Positions 1 through 6,674 of a DNA stretch of 11,102 nt are shown here, in pieces. The translations under genes were made by a program, and so were the position numbers. How positions within the stretch are numbered: the first letter of the stretch is position 1; each line of letters starts with the position of its first letter. Under the pieces are notes generated by a model that had not been told where the DNA came from, searched no databases, and saw nothing but the letters and a program-made list of their open reading frames with translations. This DNA comes from an uncultured Bacilli bacterium (GTDB taxonomy: Bacteria; Bacillota_I; Bacilli_A; RFN20; CAG-826), in contig CAKPNG010000043.1 in assembly GCA_934168325.1 (NCBI GenBank), positions 1 through 11,102 of the forward strand. Direction: 5' to 3'.

Positions 1-39
1 CCTAAAAATTTCGAAAAAGAGTTAGAAAAAATACAATAA
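1..39 (+). CDS. possible 3' end of a plus-strand gene (partial)
   Basis: Read in frame 1, the first 39 bases give PKNFEKELEKIQ followed by TAA, a charged helical ending typical of a real C-terminus. The gene would enter from the left edge and converge on the transporter operon. Twelve residues cannot identify a family, and in AT-rich DNA such a short open stretch can arise by chance. The call rests only on the plausible composition and the convergent layout. Confidence 0.3.
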   Translation, partial: PKNFEKELEKIQ

Positions 40-101
40 AATACAACTTTTTCAATTACAAACTGTCAAACTCAGGATATTAACTAACTTTTAAATAAAA
101 A

Positions 102-139
102 TCTTTTTATTCGATTAAATCGACTGTTTAATAAAAAGA
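102..139. repeat. nested inverted repeats between convergent genes
   Basis: TCTTTTTAT (102-110) is exactly complementary to ATAAAAAGA (131-139). Between them lies a 13-base palindrome, TCGATTAAATCGA (111-123). The outer right arm overlaps the operon terminator, so the two structures would compete in RNA. This could be a second terminator element or an alternative fold, but being mostly A/T it may partly be chance. Confidence 0.35.
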
Positions 140-163
140 ACTTACTAATTAAGTAAGCTCTTT
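128..163 (-). terminator. rho-independent terminator of the transporter operon
   Basis: On the minus strand a 12-pair stem forms between bases 163-152 and 146-135, containing one G-U pair, with a 5-base loop (147-151). It is followed by a U-rich run (UUUUU-A-U). It starts 7 bases past the stop of permease 2 as encoded (170) and 26 bases past the stop in the unshifted frame (189). The plus-strand version has an A-C mismatch and a poorer T-tract, so it works best for the minus-strand operon. Confidence 0.7.
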
Positions 164-169
164 AATTCA

Positions 170-1126
170 TTAAATTATATAAATTAATCTATCTAGTAGA
201 TTTATCGTAAGGTATACCTTCAGCTTTAGGAGCCCTACTTTTTTACTAGTGAACATTAAAACAACTAAACAAACAATATAAGGGAGCATCTTATAGAAAG
301 TAGGATCAATTGCTAAATCTTTAATAAAAGGAAGACTTGTTGAAACATTATCAAATGTTCTAAAGAATCCAAATAATAAAGCGCCTAATAATATAAATAA
401 AGGCTTCCATTGTCCAAAAATCATAACAGCTAAAGCTAAAAACCCAAATCCAGCAACACCATAATCAAAAGACCATTGACTATTAGCAGAATTTATAAAA
501 GCAAATCCACCAAGTCCACCTAATATACCAGATATTGCAACACCGATATATCTATATTTTATAACATTAATACCAACACTATCAGCAGCTTGAGGATTTT
601 CACCACAACTCATAAGTCTAAGACCAAATTTAGTTTTATATAATACAATCCAAGCAATAGCAACAAATAAAATCATCAAAATAAAGAACCAATTAAATTC
701 TATATCACCTATTTTAAAAACAAAATAATTATGGAAAGTAATATATTCTAATCTAGGTGTAGCTTTACCAGTTTCTTTTAAAGTAAGAGCTTTAACAACA
801 ACTGTAGCAAAAGCAGGAGCTAATATATTCATCGCAGTACCAGTAATAGTTTGATCAGCTTTAAAAGTAACTGCTGCTACTGCTAATAACATTGAATATA
901 TTAAGCCAAAAATAATACTACCAATAATTCCAACAAATACTACTAAGAAAGGATTAGCAGTTTCTGGTAAAAAATGCATCATAAGTGCCCCACCTAATCC
1001 ACCAATAACCATAATACCTTCAAGTCCTAAGTTAATAACACCACTTCTTTCTGAAAACATACCAGCTAAAGCAACTAAAGTAAGAACAGTAGCAAAAATT
1101 AATGTATATTGAATAAGTAATAACAT
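170..1126 (-). CDS. nucleoside ABC transporter permease 2 (YufQ/BmpD-like), C-terminus frameshifted
   Basis: Second membrane subunit of a Bmp/PnrA-type nucleoside importer, from the inner-membrane branched-chain/sugar permease family (BPD_transp_2). It encodes 318 residues, nearly all hydrophobic helices. The N-terminal pattern ERSGVINLGLEGIM and the loop GENPQAADSVGIN are characteristic of this subunit. The start ATG has an excellent ribosome binding site, AAGGAGG, 7 bases upstream, and lies 15 bases after the permease 1 stop. The ending is odd. After TSKK the frame reads a hydrophobic 22-residue tail to 170. If the A6 run at 239-244 had one more A, the reading would be SRAPKAEGIPYDKSTR and TAG at 189, giving 312 residues. 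That hydrophilic ending looks like what I know of the family. A one-base deletion or sequencing error is likely; slippage on the A-run is possible. Family assignment is firm. Confidence 0.93.
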   Translation of the reverse strand: MLLLIQYTLIFATVLTLVALAGMFSERSGVINLGLEGIMVIGGLGGALMMHFLPETANPFLVVFVGIIGSIIFGLIYSMLLAVAAVTFKADQTITGTAMNILAPAFATVVVKALTLKETGKATPRLEYITFHNYFVFKIGDIEFNWFFILMILFVAIAWIVLYKTKFGLRLMSCGENPQAADSVGINVIKYRYIGVAISGILGGLGGFAFINSANSQWSFDYGVAGFGFLALAVMIFGQWKPLFILLGALLFGFFRTFDNVSTSLPFIKDLAIDPTFYKMLPYIVCLVVLMFTSKKVGLLKLKVYLTINLLDRLIYII

Positions 1127-1133
1127 ATTTAAG

Positions 1134-1140
1134 CCTCCTT
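1134..1140 (-). promoter_or_regulatory. ribosome binding site of permease 2
   Basis: AAGGAGG on the minus strand, 7 bases before the ATG at 1126, is a near-perfect Shine-Dalgarno. It sits in the short gap after the TAG of permease 1 (1142-1144), supporting translation of the two permeases from one transcript. Confidence 0.85.
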
Positions 1141-1141
1141 T

Positions 1142-2491
1142 CTATTTCTTCTTAATAAGATTTAGAATCTTATCAAAGAATTTCGTAATTCCTTCTTTAA
1201 TCTTCTTAAAGAAATTATTAACACCATCTTTAAATTTATTAGAAACTTCTTTTTTTGTTTCATCAATTTTATTATCTAATAATTTATTATCAACTTCTTC
1301 AATAGCTTCTTTTAAGCCTATAGATTCATCCTTTTTATCATTTGAATCAGCATTTGTTTCTTTATCTTTTTTATTAAATGCTTTCTTTAATAAATATTTA
1401 AATATGTGAGTAAATGCACAAAGATAAATAATAATAGATGAAATTAAATCAGATATTTGTGAACTATAATAAGTAGTATCTAATAAAGCACCAGCTTGAG
1501 TAATATGAGTTAAGAAGTACGAACTAAATATAGTTCCAATAGGACTTAATCCACCTAAGAACGCACTAGAAATACCATTAAATCCCATACTTAAAGCACC
1601 ACTAGTTGGACAATAATATGGCATAACTCCACTTAAATAAAATACACCAGCTCCTAACCCAGCTAATCCACCACTAATAGCCATAGTAATAACTGTATTA
1701 AATTTACCTTTCATCCCAGCATATTCAGAAGCAGATTTATTAAATCCTGTGGCTTTTAATTCATAACCAAAGGTTGTGTATTTTAAGATTATAAAAATAA
1801 TAATAGGGATAATAATAGCAAATAATAAACCAATTCCTGCATATTGGAAATTAAATAATTTATCTAAGCCAATTGATGGTAAAAGCGCTGAAGGATTATA
1901 TTTTTCAATAGAAACTGTTTCATATTTTATACTATCCCAAGCACTAGAATTCTTAACGAACATATTTATAAGATATAAGCCAATCCAGTTTAGCATAATC
2001 GCTGAAATAACTTCGTTTATAGAAAAGAATGCTTTTAAAAATCCAACTAAAGATCCCCAAAAAGCTCCAGCTAAAATGGCTAAAAATAAACATACATACC
2101 AAGGACAATTCCAAGCAACAGCTGCAATTATAGCAACACCCGTTGCAACCGTATATTGTCCTGCAGCTCCAATATTAAATAAACCAGTTTTGTAAGCAAA
2201 TAAAACACTTAAACCACATAATATTAAAGGAGCAGTATAAACCAAAGTTTTACCAAAGTATTTAAGTCTTAAAGAACTTTTTGTATAAGTAAAAAAGTTC
2301 AAAATGATTGTTCGAATACCTTCTAAAGCGCCTTTAGGAGCAATACATAATAAGACTATAAAACCAATTAATAAACCAATTAAAATACAAATTACAGAAG
2401 TCAAAATTGAAGAAAATCCTTCACTTTTGAAGACTTTTTTACAAAAAGAGCCACATTTATTCATTATCATCTTTTTCTTTTCCATCTTCAT
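1142..2491 (-). CDS. nucleoside ABC transporter permease 1 (YufP-like) with long charged tail
   Basis: First membrane subunit of the nucleoside importer, pairing with the permease encoded downstream. The core (about residues 20-368) is a BPD_transp_2 permease with roughly ten hydrophobic segments. Family-like stretches include GLSVLFAYKTGLFNIGAAGQY and FGYELKATGFNKSASEYAGM. I place the start at the ATG at 2491 (449 residues), because AAGGAGA lies just upstream; an ATG at 2485 is also possible. The frame stays open upstream to a GTG at 2524, but no ribosome binding site favours that. Either start overlaps the ATPase end by about 30 bases, implying translational coupling. Unusually, residues 369-449 form an 81-residue lysine/aspartate-rich tail, and family members normally stop soon after the last helix. 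Residues 416-448 read as three 11-residue amphipathic repeats. Family firm; tail function unknown. Confidence 0.93.
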   Translation of the reverse strand: MKMEKKKMIMNKCGSFCKKVFKSEGFSSILTSVICILIGLLIGFIVLLCIAPKGALEGIRTIILNFFTYTKSSLRLKYFGKTLVYTAPLILCGLSVLFAYKTGLFNIGAAGQYTVATGVAIIAAVAWNCPWYVCLFLAILAGAFWGSLVGFLKAFFSINEVISAIMLNWIGLYLINMFVKNSSAWDSIKYETVSIEKYNPSALLPSIGLDKLFNFQYAGIGLLFAIIIPIIIFIILKYTTFGYELKATGFNKSASEYAGMKGKFNTVITMAISGGLAGLGAGVFYLSGVMPYYCPTSGALSMGFNGISSAFLGGLSPIGTIFSSYFLTHITQAGALLDTTYYSSQISDLISSIIIYLCAFTHIFKYLLKKAFNKKDKETNADSNDKKDESIGLKEAIEEVDNKLLDNKIDETKKEVSNKFKDGVNNFFKKIKEGITKFFDKILNLIKKK

Positions 2492-4031
2492 TTGTCTCCT
2501 TAAATTTATCTTGTTTGACACCACCCATGTATAATCCTAACTCTTGAATAGTAACTTCATTAGGATTACATTCAGCAACAATTTCTCCACCATGCATAAC
2601 TAAAATACGATCTGCTAATCCAAAAACTTCTTCTAATTCAAGTGATACAAGTAAGATAGCTTTACCTGAATCACGTTGTTTTAAAAGTTGTTTATGAATA
2701 TATTCAATAGCTCCAACATCAAGTCCTCTAGTAGGTTGAGCAGCAATTAATAAATCAGTATCTCTTTCAATTTCACGTCCAACAATTGCTTTTTGTTGAT
2801 TACCACCACTCATACTACGAACTTTTGTCTCTTTTCCTTGACCAGATCTAATATCAAAATCACCTATAAGTTCATTTGCATATTCCCCGCGGTTTTTTAA
2901 ATTAATCCAATGGAATTTTTGATAATCTTTATAAAAATATTTTTGTAAAATTAAATTCTCTTCCAAAGAATAATCAAGAATTAAACCATGTTTATGTCTA
3001 TCTTCAGGTATATGAGATAAGCCAAGAAGATTTCTTTTTCTAATTGATAATTTAGTCATATTTACATTATTTAAAATAATTTCACCAGATTTAATTGGTA
3101 ATAATCCAGTAATTCCACCAATTAATTCTGATTGACCATTTCCATCAATACCTGCAATACAAAGAATTTCACCAGCTCTTACATCAAAGCTTACATGTTT
3201 AACAGTATCAATTTTACGAGATTTATCATGCATACATAAATCTTTTACCTGTAAAATTGGTTCTCCTGGATTATATGGTACTTTATCTAATTTTAATTCT
3301 ACTTTTCTTCCAACCATCATTTCTGATAATTCTTCTTTGGTTGTATTTTTAATTTCAACAGTTCCTGTTACCTTGCCTTTTCTTAAAACTACACATTCAT
3401 CAGCAACTTTCATAATTTCATCAAGCTTATGTGTAATAAAAATAATAGATTTTCCTTCTTTAACAAGATTTCTCATTATTTCCATTAATTCGTCGATTTC
3501 TTGTGGAGTTAAAACAGCTGTTGGTTCATCAAATATTAAAATGTCATTTTCTCTATATAACATTTTTAATATTTCTACTTTTTGTTGTGCACCAATTGTT
3601 AAATCTTCAACTTTGGCATTCAAGTCTAAATTAAAACCATATCTATCAGATAAATTTTGAATTTTTTCTTTAGCTAATTTTCTATCAATAAATCCTTTTT
3701 TATTAGGTTCAGATCCTAAAATAATATTATCGAGAACTGTAAAAACATTAATTAACATAAAATGTTGATGCACCATTCCTATTTTATAAAATGTTGCATC
3801 ATTAGGATTTTTAATATTTATAACTTCTCCATCTTTTTTAATTACACCTTTTTCAGGAGTATAAAGACCAAAAAGTATGCTCATTAAAGTTGACTTACCA
3901 GCACCATTTTCACCAAGCAAAGCTAAAATTTCACCATGTTTAAGTCTAATAGTTACATCATCATTTGCTATAATGCCAGGAAATTCTTTTGTAATTCCTA
4001 TCATTTCGATAGCATAGTTATTTTTTTCCAT
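2457..4031 (-). CDS. nucleoside ABC transporter ATP-binding protein (YufO-like)
   Basis: Cytoplasmic ATPase that powers nucleoside import; 524 residues with two fused nucleotide-binding domains, as in YufO, RbsA and MglA. Domain 1 has Walker A GENGAGKST (40-48), Q-loop Q89, a signature-like TIGAQQ (145-150), Walker B ILIFDE (164-169) and switch H201. Domain 2 is degenerate at catalytic positions: GIDGNGQS (294-301) has Gln for the Walker Lys, LLIAAQ (427-432) has Gln for the catalytic Glu, and Ser463 occupies the His position, while the signature MSGGNQQ (407-413) is intact. This one-active-site asymmetry is usual in the sugar/nucleoside class. The acidic tail (about 507-524) overlaps permease 1. 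The start has only a weak AAGGG about 9 bases upstream, consistent with lower expression than the lipoprotein gene before it. Confidence 0.96.
   Translation of the reverse strand: MEKNNYAIEMIGITKEFPGIIANDDVTIRLKHGEILALLGENGAGKSTLMSILFGLYTPEKGVIKKDGEVINIKNPNDATFYKIGMVHQHFMLINVFTVLDNIILGSEPNKKGFIDRKLAKEKIQNLSDRYGFNLDLNAKVEDLTIGAQQKVEILKMLYRENDILIFDEPTAVLTPQEIDELMEIMRNLVKEGKSIIFITHKLDEIMKVADECVVLRKGKVTGTVEIKNTTKEELSEMMVGRKVELKLDKVPYNPGEPILQVKDLCMHDKSRKIDTVKHVSFDVRAGEILCIAGIDGNGQSELIGGITGLLPIKSGEIILNNVNMTKLSIRKRNLLGLSHIPEDRHKHGLILDYSLEENLILQKYFYKDYQKFHWINLKNRGEYANELIGDFDIRSGQGKETKVRSMSGGNQQKAIVGREIERDTDLLIAAQPTRGLDVGAIEYIHKQLLKQRDSGKAILLVSLELEEVFGLADRILVMHGGEIVAECNPNEVTIQELGLYMGGVKQDKFKETNEDGKEKDDNE
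2495..2501 (-). promoter_or_regulatory. ribosome binding site that sets the permease 1 start
   Basis: AAGGAGA lies inside the last codons of the ATPase gene. Its AGGAG core is 4 bases from the ATG at 2491 and 10 bases from the ATG at 2485. It argues against the longer GTG start at 2524. The first ATG is slightly close and the second slightly far, so the exact start is uncertain by two codons. Confidence 0.65.
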
Positions 4032-4065
4032 ATAAAAGTACCCTTAACTAATGTTTTTATAGTCG

Positions 4066-4089
4066 TAAGGGACCTAAAAAGGTCCCTTA
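4066..4089 (-). promoter_or_regulatory. intercistronic hairpin between lipoprotein and ATPase genes
   Basis: AAGGGACC (4067-4074) pairs perfectly with GGTCCCTT (4081-4088), extended by T4066-A4089, around a 6-base loop. It is much more GC-rich than its surroundings. On the minus strand no U-run follows the stem, so it is a poor full terminator. A 3'-end stabilising or attenuating hairpin that keeps the binding-protein mRNA more abundant than the membrane components fits better. This role is known from other ABC operons and is inferred here. Confidence 0.7.
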
Positions 4090-4097
4090 TTAATTAA

Positions 4098-5273
4098 TTA
4101 TATAATTTGTTGTTGATATTCTACTTGAACATTTGCTTTAGTTTCAGGATGTTTATTTGAATCAGATTCATTAGAAACCTTGATTTCTTTATTATAAACT
4201 TTCTTAACTAATTCTTTATAATCTTCAACTGTAAAGTTTTTCATTGACCAAGTATCTACAGGTAATTGAACGTAGTTCTTTTCAACTTCAGTAGCACTAA
4301 CTAAACCTAATGTTTCAATTTTTGATGCCCATTTTTTATTAAGAACAACATCAGTTAATTTAGAAAGAACAGTTGCTTTTAAACCTTTCATAGCAGAAGT
4401 AACACAAAGATCTTTTGTCTTATATGTACTTTCAATAATTGCTTTTTGATCAACGTCAACACCAACTACTTTACCATTGATTCCTTCTTTTGTAGCAGAT
4501 TCACATGCAGAAGTATAAATACCACCACCACAAGCAAATACTAATTCTGTTCCAGCTTGATACCAAGTATCTGTACGTGCTGTAATATCAGCATTACCAA
4601 AGAATTGACCACCATAAGTATATTTAATTTCAAATTTATCAGCATCACCAGCAGCAGCGTTAACGCCTTGGACAAATCCATAACCATATCTAACAACAGC
4701 AGGAACTGCCATACCACCTAAGAAGCCTAAATTTCTATAACCTTCTTTAGCAACAGCATATCCAGCAAAGAAACCAGCGATTTCTTCTTGATAAACTGCA
4801 GAGTAAACGTTTTCTGGTAATTTATATGAAGCCCATTTTTCATTATCTGGATTATAATCATAATCTTTTCCGAAATAATCAGCTAATAAATCACCTTTAC
4901 CGACATCAAGAGCGATAAATTTAGTATCTTTATTTTCTGGAGCAACTTTATTAATACATGGTGCAAATGCATATCCTGGAAGAACAATGACATTGTATCC
5001 TTCTTCAATAGCCTTTTCAGCAGAAGCTATACGGCTAGCATCGGAGTTATCAGCTGGTTTATAATATTTATATTTATAATTGTTTGCATCACCCCATTCT
5101 TTAACACCTTCCCATGTTGATTGGTTGAATGATTGGTCAGTAATATCACCATAATCAGTGATCATAGCAATCTTTGTTTCACCACTTTCTTCTTCTTTTC
5201 CACAACTGGTTAATCCATTAGTAGCTAATAAGGTAAAAGCTGCTAATCCTAAAACGAGCATATTTCTTTTCAT
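4098..5273 (-). CDS. Bmp/PnrA-family nucleoside-binding lipoprotein
   Basis: Surface lipoprotein that captures nucleosides for the importer; 391 residues. Residues 1-24 are a lipoprotein signal: MKRN, a hydrophobic core, then lipobox LTSC with Cys24 as the lipidation site. The mature part begins with a charged GKEEESGE linker. The family motif follows at ITDYGDITDQSFNQSTWEG (38-56), and a later GVDVDQ stretch is also typical of PnrA/TmpC/BmpA proteins. Start ATG at 5273 is set by GGGAGG 7 bases upstream. It is the first gene of the operon, followed by a hairpin and the ATPase 66 bases on. The C-terminal ~25 residues are polar and Gln/Asn-rich, probably disordered. Purine or pyrimidine nucleoside specificity cannot be read from sequence alone. 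Family assignment is very secure. Confidence 0.96.
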   Translation of the reverse strand: MKRNMLVLGLAAFTLLATNGLTSCGKEEESGETKIAMITDYGDITDQSFNQSTWEGVKEWGDANNYKYKYYKPADNSDASRIASAEKAIEEGYNVIVLPGYAFAPCINKVAPENKDTKFIALDVGKGDLLADYFGKDYDYNPDNEKWASYKLPENVYSAVYQEEIAGFFAGYAVAKEGYRNLGFLGGMAVPAVVRYGYGFVQGVNAAAGDADKFEIKYTYGGQFFGNADITARTDTWYQAGTELVFACGGGIYTSACESATKEGINGKVVGVDVDQKAIIESTYKTKDLCVTSAMKGLKATVLSKLTDVVLNKKWASKIETLGLVSATEVEKNYVQLPVDTWSMKNFTVEDYKELVKKVYNKEIKVSNESDSNKHPETKANVQVEYQQQII

Positions 5274-5280
5274 TGTTTTT

Positions 5281-5286
5281 CCTCCC
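5281..5286 (-). promoter_or_regulatory. strong ribosome binding site of the lipoprotein gene
   Basis: GGGAGG on the minus strand, 7 bases before the ATG at 5273, is the strongest Shine-Dalgarno in the operon. It matches the need for excess binding protein over transporter. Confidence 0.8.
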
Positions 5287-5349
5287 TAGAAATATATAAA
5301 TCTATGAAGAATACATTCAACATTCAATAAGAAATGCCTCTATGTAATA

Positions 5350-5355
5350 ATTATA
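5350..5355 (-). promoter_or_regulatory. candidate -10 element of the transporter operon
   Basis: TATAAT on the minus strand, predicting a start near 5343 and a leader of about 70 bases. No good -35 (TTGACA-like) lies 16-18 bases upstream, which would fit a promoter that needs an activator. The three ACGATTT copies begin just upstream of the -35 zone. I see no purine riboswitch or T-box in the leader. In DNA this AT-rich a lone TATAAT can be chance. Confidence 0.4.
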
Positions 5356-5380
5356 TTCATTTTAAAAACATATAATCTTC

Positions 5381-5441
5381 ACGATTTACAATATAAATAT
5401 AAACGATTTTTTTATGTAGTAAAAGCAAATTTTAACGATTT
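5381..5441. repeat. three ACGATTT direct repeats upstream of the transporter promoter
   Basis: ACGATTT occurs at 5381-5387, 5403-5409 and 5435-5441, all in the same orientation. Start-to-start distances are 22 and 32 bases, close to two and three helical turns. The nearest copy ends about 25 bases upstream of the candidate -10. The arrangement suggests a same-face binding array for an activator or other regulator of nucleoside uptake. This is inference; no known regulator site is recognised. Confidence 0.45.
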
Positions 5442-5553
5442 AAAAATAAATTTTTATTTGATAAATTTTTTATTTCATTATTAGAATGTTTGCCTTATAA
5501 TGTAAGTAATTTCCCACGTTAGAAATATAATATTTTTTCTTCGGCTTGATATA
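5442..5553. other. AT-rich divergent spacer, no gene seen
   Basis: The middle of the 373-base gap between the lipoprotein and kinase starts has no open frame with a ribosome binding site. On the plus strand TTGATA (5458-5463) and TAGAAT (5482-5487) are 18 bases apart and could be a weak distal promoter for the kinase gene. A TATAAT also occurs at 5496-5501 without a good -35. Neither is supported beyond motif similarity. Confidence 0.4.
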
Positions 5554-5580
5554 TTTTTTATAAATATTATTTATAAAAAA
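5554..5580. repeat. 12-bp perfect AT inverted repeat upstream of the kinase promoter
   Basis: TTTTTTATAAAT (5554-5565) and ATTTATAAAAAA (5569-5580) are exact complements around a 3-base loop. A further GATATA (5548-5553) pairs with TATATC (5589-5594) beyond an 8-base bulge. It could be an operator, an UP-like element or a weak terminator of leftward read-through. The composition is all A/T, so part of the symmetry may be chance. Confidence 0.45.
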
Positions 5581-5613
5581 ATAATGATTATATCTATATT
5601 TTTTTATTTATTT

Positions 5614-5622
5614 TGTTATAAT
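5614..5622 (+). promoter_or_regulatory. extended -10 promoter of the PfkB-family kinase gene
   Basis: TGTTATAAT is a perfect extended -10 (TGnTATAAT), which compensates for the absence of a recognisable -35. Transcription would begin near 5629, leaving a leader of about 18 bases that contains the AAGGAG ribosome binding site. It lies inside the spurious upstream extension of the kinase frame, supporting the ATG at 5647. Confidence 0.55.
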
Positions 5623-5646
5623 AAAACTAACAACAAGGAGAACAAT

Positions 5647-6588
5647 ATGAAAAAGAAAACAATCTATGTTTCGGGACTTCTAAATTTCGAAACTATTTTG
5701 AATGTCAAAGCATTCCCAATCAAATATTTTCCAATCGATTACCCATTCTTTGGAACAACAAGTACAGTTTCTGGCACAGCTTATAATATTTCAAAAGCCA
5801 TGAAAACTTTAGGAGATAAAATTCTCTTATCCTCACATGTCGGAGATGATTTATTAGGAAGAACCATCATCTTAGAAGCAAAAAGAAGCCGTATAAATAC
5901 TTCTAATATTAAATTATCCTTAGAATCAACTCCAAACACAGTAGTTTTAGTAGATTCAGCAATGAATGCTCAAACTTATTGTGATTTAAAAGATGTTCAA
6001 GAAGTAACAAGTAATTTTGTAGAAGAAAAAGATAAAATTGAAGAAGCTGACTTAGTAGTCTTATGTAATAATAATTTTAATAGACCATTATTAAGCAAAG
6101 CTAAAGAATTAGGTAAAAAGATTGCAACTGATGTCCATATTATAGGTAGAGTCGATGATCCATTTAATGAAGACTTTATGAAATATGCAGACATCCTTTT
6201 TTTAAGTTCAAGAGGTCTTACAGATTATAATTATGAAGATTTCTTACTCGAAATATATAATAAATATCATAACGAAATAATTGTTCTTGGTGAAGGCCGT
6301 GAAGGTGCTATGATTTTAGATAGCAAAAAGAGAATTATTTATCATATAGATGCTATAACTGTTAGAGAAATTGTTAATACTGTTGGAAGTCGTGATGCTT
6401 TAGTTAGTGCATTCCTCCACTTCTATTTAAAAGGAATCGATTCACTTGAATGTTTAAAACTTGCTGAAGTCTTTACTAGTTTCAAAATAGGTGCTAGTGG
6501 TAGTGCTCAAGGTTTCTTAACTGAAAGTGGCGTTAAAACTTTAGCTAAAACTGTAGACTTTGCTGTCTATGAAATTGCTAGATTTTAG
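5647..6588 (+). CDS. PfkB-family (ribokinase-like) sugar or nucleoside kinase
   Basis: Cytoplasmic ATP-dependent kinase of the ribokinase fold, 313 residues, a normal family length. ATG 5647 is chosen because AAGGAG ends 6 bases upstream; the 21 codons upstream overlap the promoter. The N-terminal lid and substrate region include VSGTAYN (41-47) and LGDKILLSSHVGDDLLG (55-71). The C-terminal signature, usually DTxGAGDxF, is NTVGSRDALVSAF (244-256): the catalytic Asp250 is kept, but the Asp of DT is Asn244 and the anion-hole GAG is GSR. The glycine-rich ending GASGSAQGF (282-290) is typical. It is transcribed divergently from a nucleoside importer, which suggests a nucleoside, ribose or similar substrate. 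Alternatives such as fructose-type substrates cannot be excluded. Family certain, substrate unknown. Confidence 0.9.
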   Translation: MKKKTIYVSGLLNFETILNVKAFPIKYFPIDYPFFGTTSTVSGTAYNISKAMKTLGDKILLSSHVGDDLLGRTIILEAKRSRINTSNIKLSLESTPNTVVLVDSAMNAQTYCDLKDVQEVTSNFVEEKDKIEEADLVVLCNNNFNRPLLSKAKELGKKIATDVHIIGRVDDPFNEDFMKYADILFLSSRGLTDYNYEDFLLEIYNKYHNEIIVLGEGREGAMILDSKKRIIYHIDAITVREIVNTVGSRDALVSAFLHFYLKGIDSLECLKLAEVFTSFKIGASGSAQGFLTESGVKTLAKTVDFAVYEIARF

Positions 6589-6613
6589 TAACTATTAATT
6601 TAATATAAAAATA

Positions 6614-6663
6614 AAAAAGCCCTTAAATTATAAAAAAGTCTTTATAACTAAGGGTTTTCTTTT
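6614..6663 (+). terminator. rho-independent terminator after the kinase gene
   Basis: AAAAGCCCTTA pairs with TAAGGGTTTT, with a one-base G bulge. An inner stem TTATAAA/TTTATAA closes a 6-base loop, and TTTTCTTTT follows. The minus-strand version also ends in a T-run, so it is potentially bidirectional. It separates the kinase from the phosphofructokinase, indicating independent transcription. Confidence 0.75.
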
Positions 6664-6674
6664 AATATTGAATA

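Noticed and set aside
1776..2195. 139-codon plus-strand open frame inside permease 1
   Set aside because: It lies wholly within the permease 1 gene in antisense, has no ribosome binding site, and its composition reflects the reverse of hydrophobic codons.
2304..2534. 76-codon plus-strand open frame over the permease 1 N-terminus
   Set aside because: Antisense to two secure genes, no recognisable domain and no start signal.
3337..3660. 107-codon plus-strand open frame inside the ATPase
   Set aside because: Antisense to conserved Walker B and signature codons; no independent support.
5274..5400. Purine riboswitch or other riboswitch in the transporter leader
   Set aside because: The predicted leader of about 70 bases lacks the conserved purine-aptamer core and any GC-rich three-way junction.
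5584..5646. N-terminal extension of the PfkB-family kinase by 21 residues
   Set aside because: It overlaps the extended -10 promoter, encodes a Phe/Asn-rich stretch unlike the family, and the AAGGAG site points to the ATG at 5647.
5997..6194. 65-codon minus-strand open frame inside the PfkB-family kinase
   Set aside because: Antisense to the kinase gene, with no ribosome binding site.
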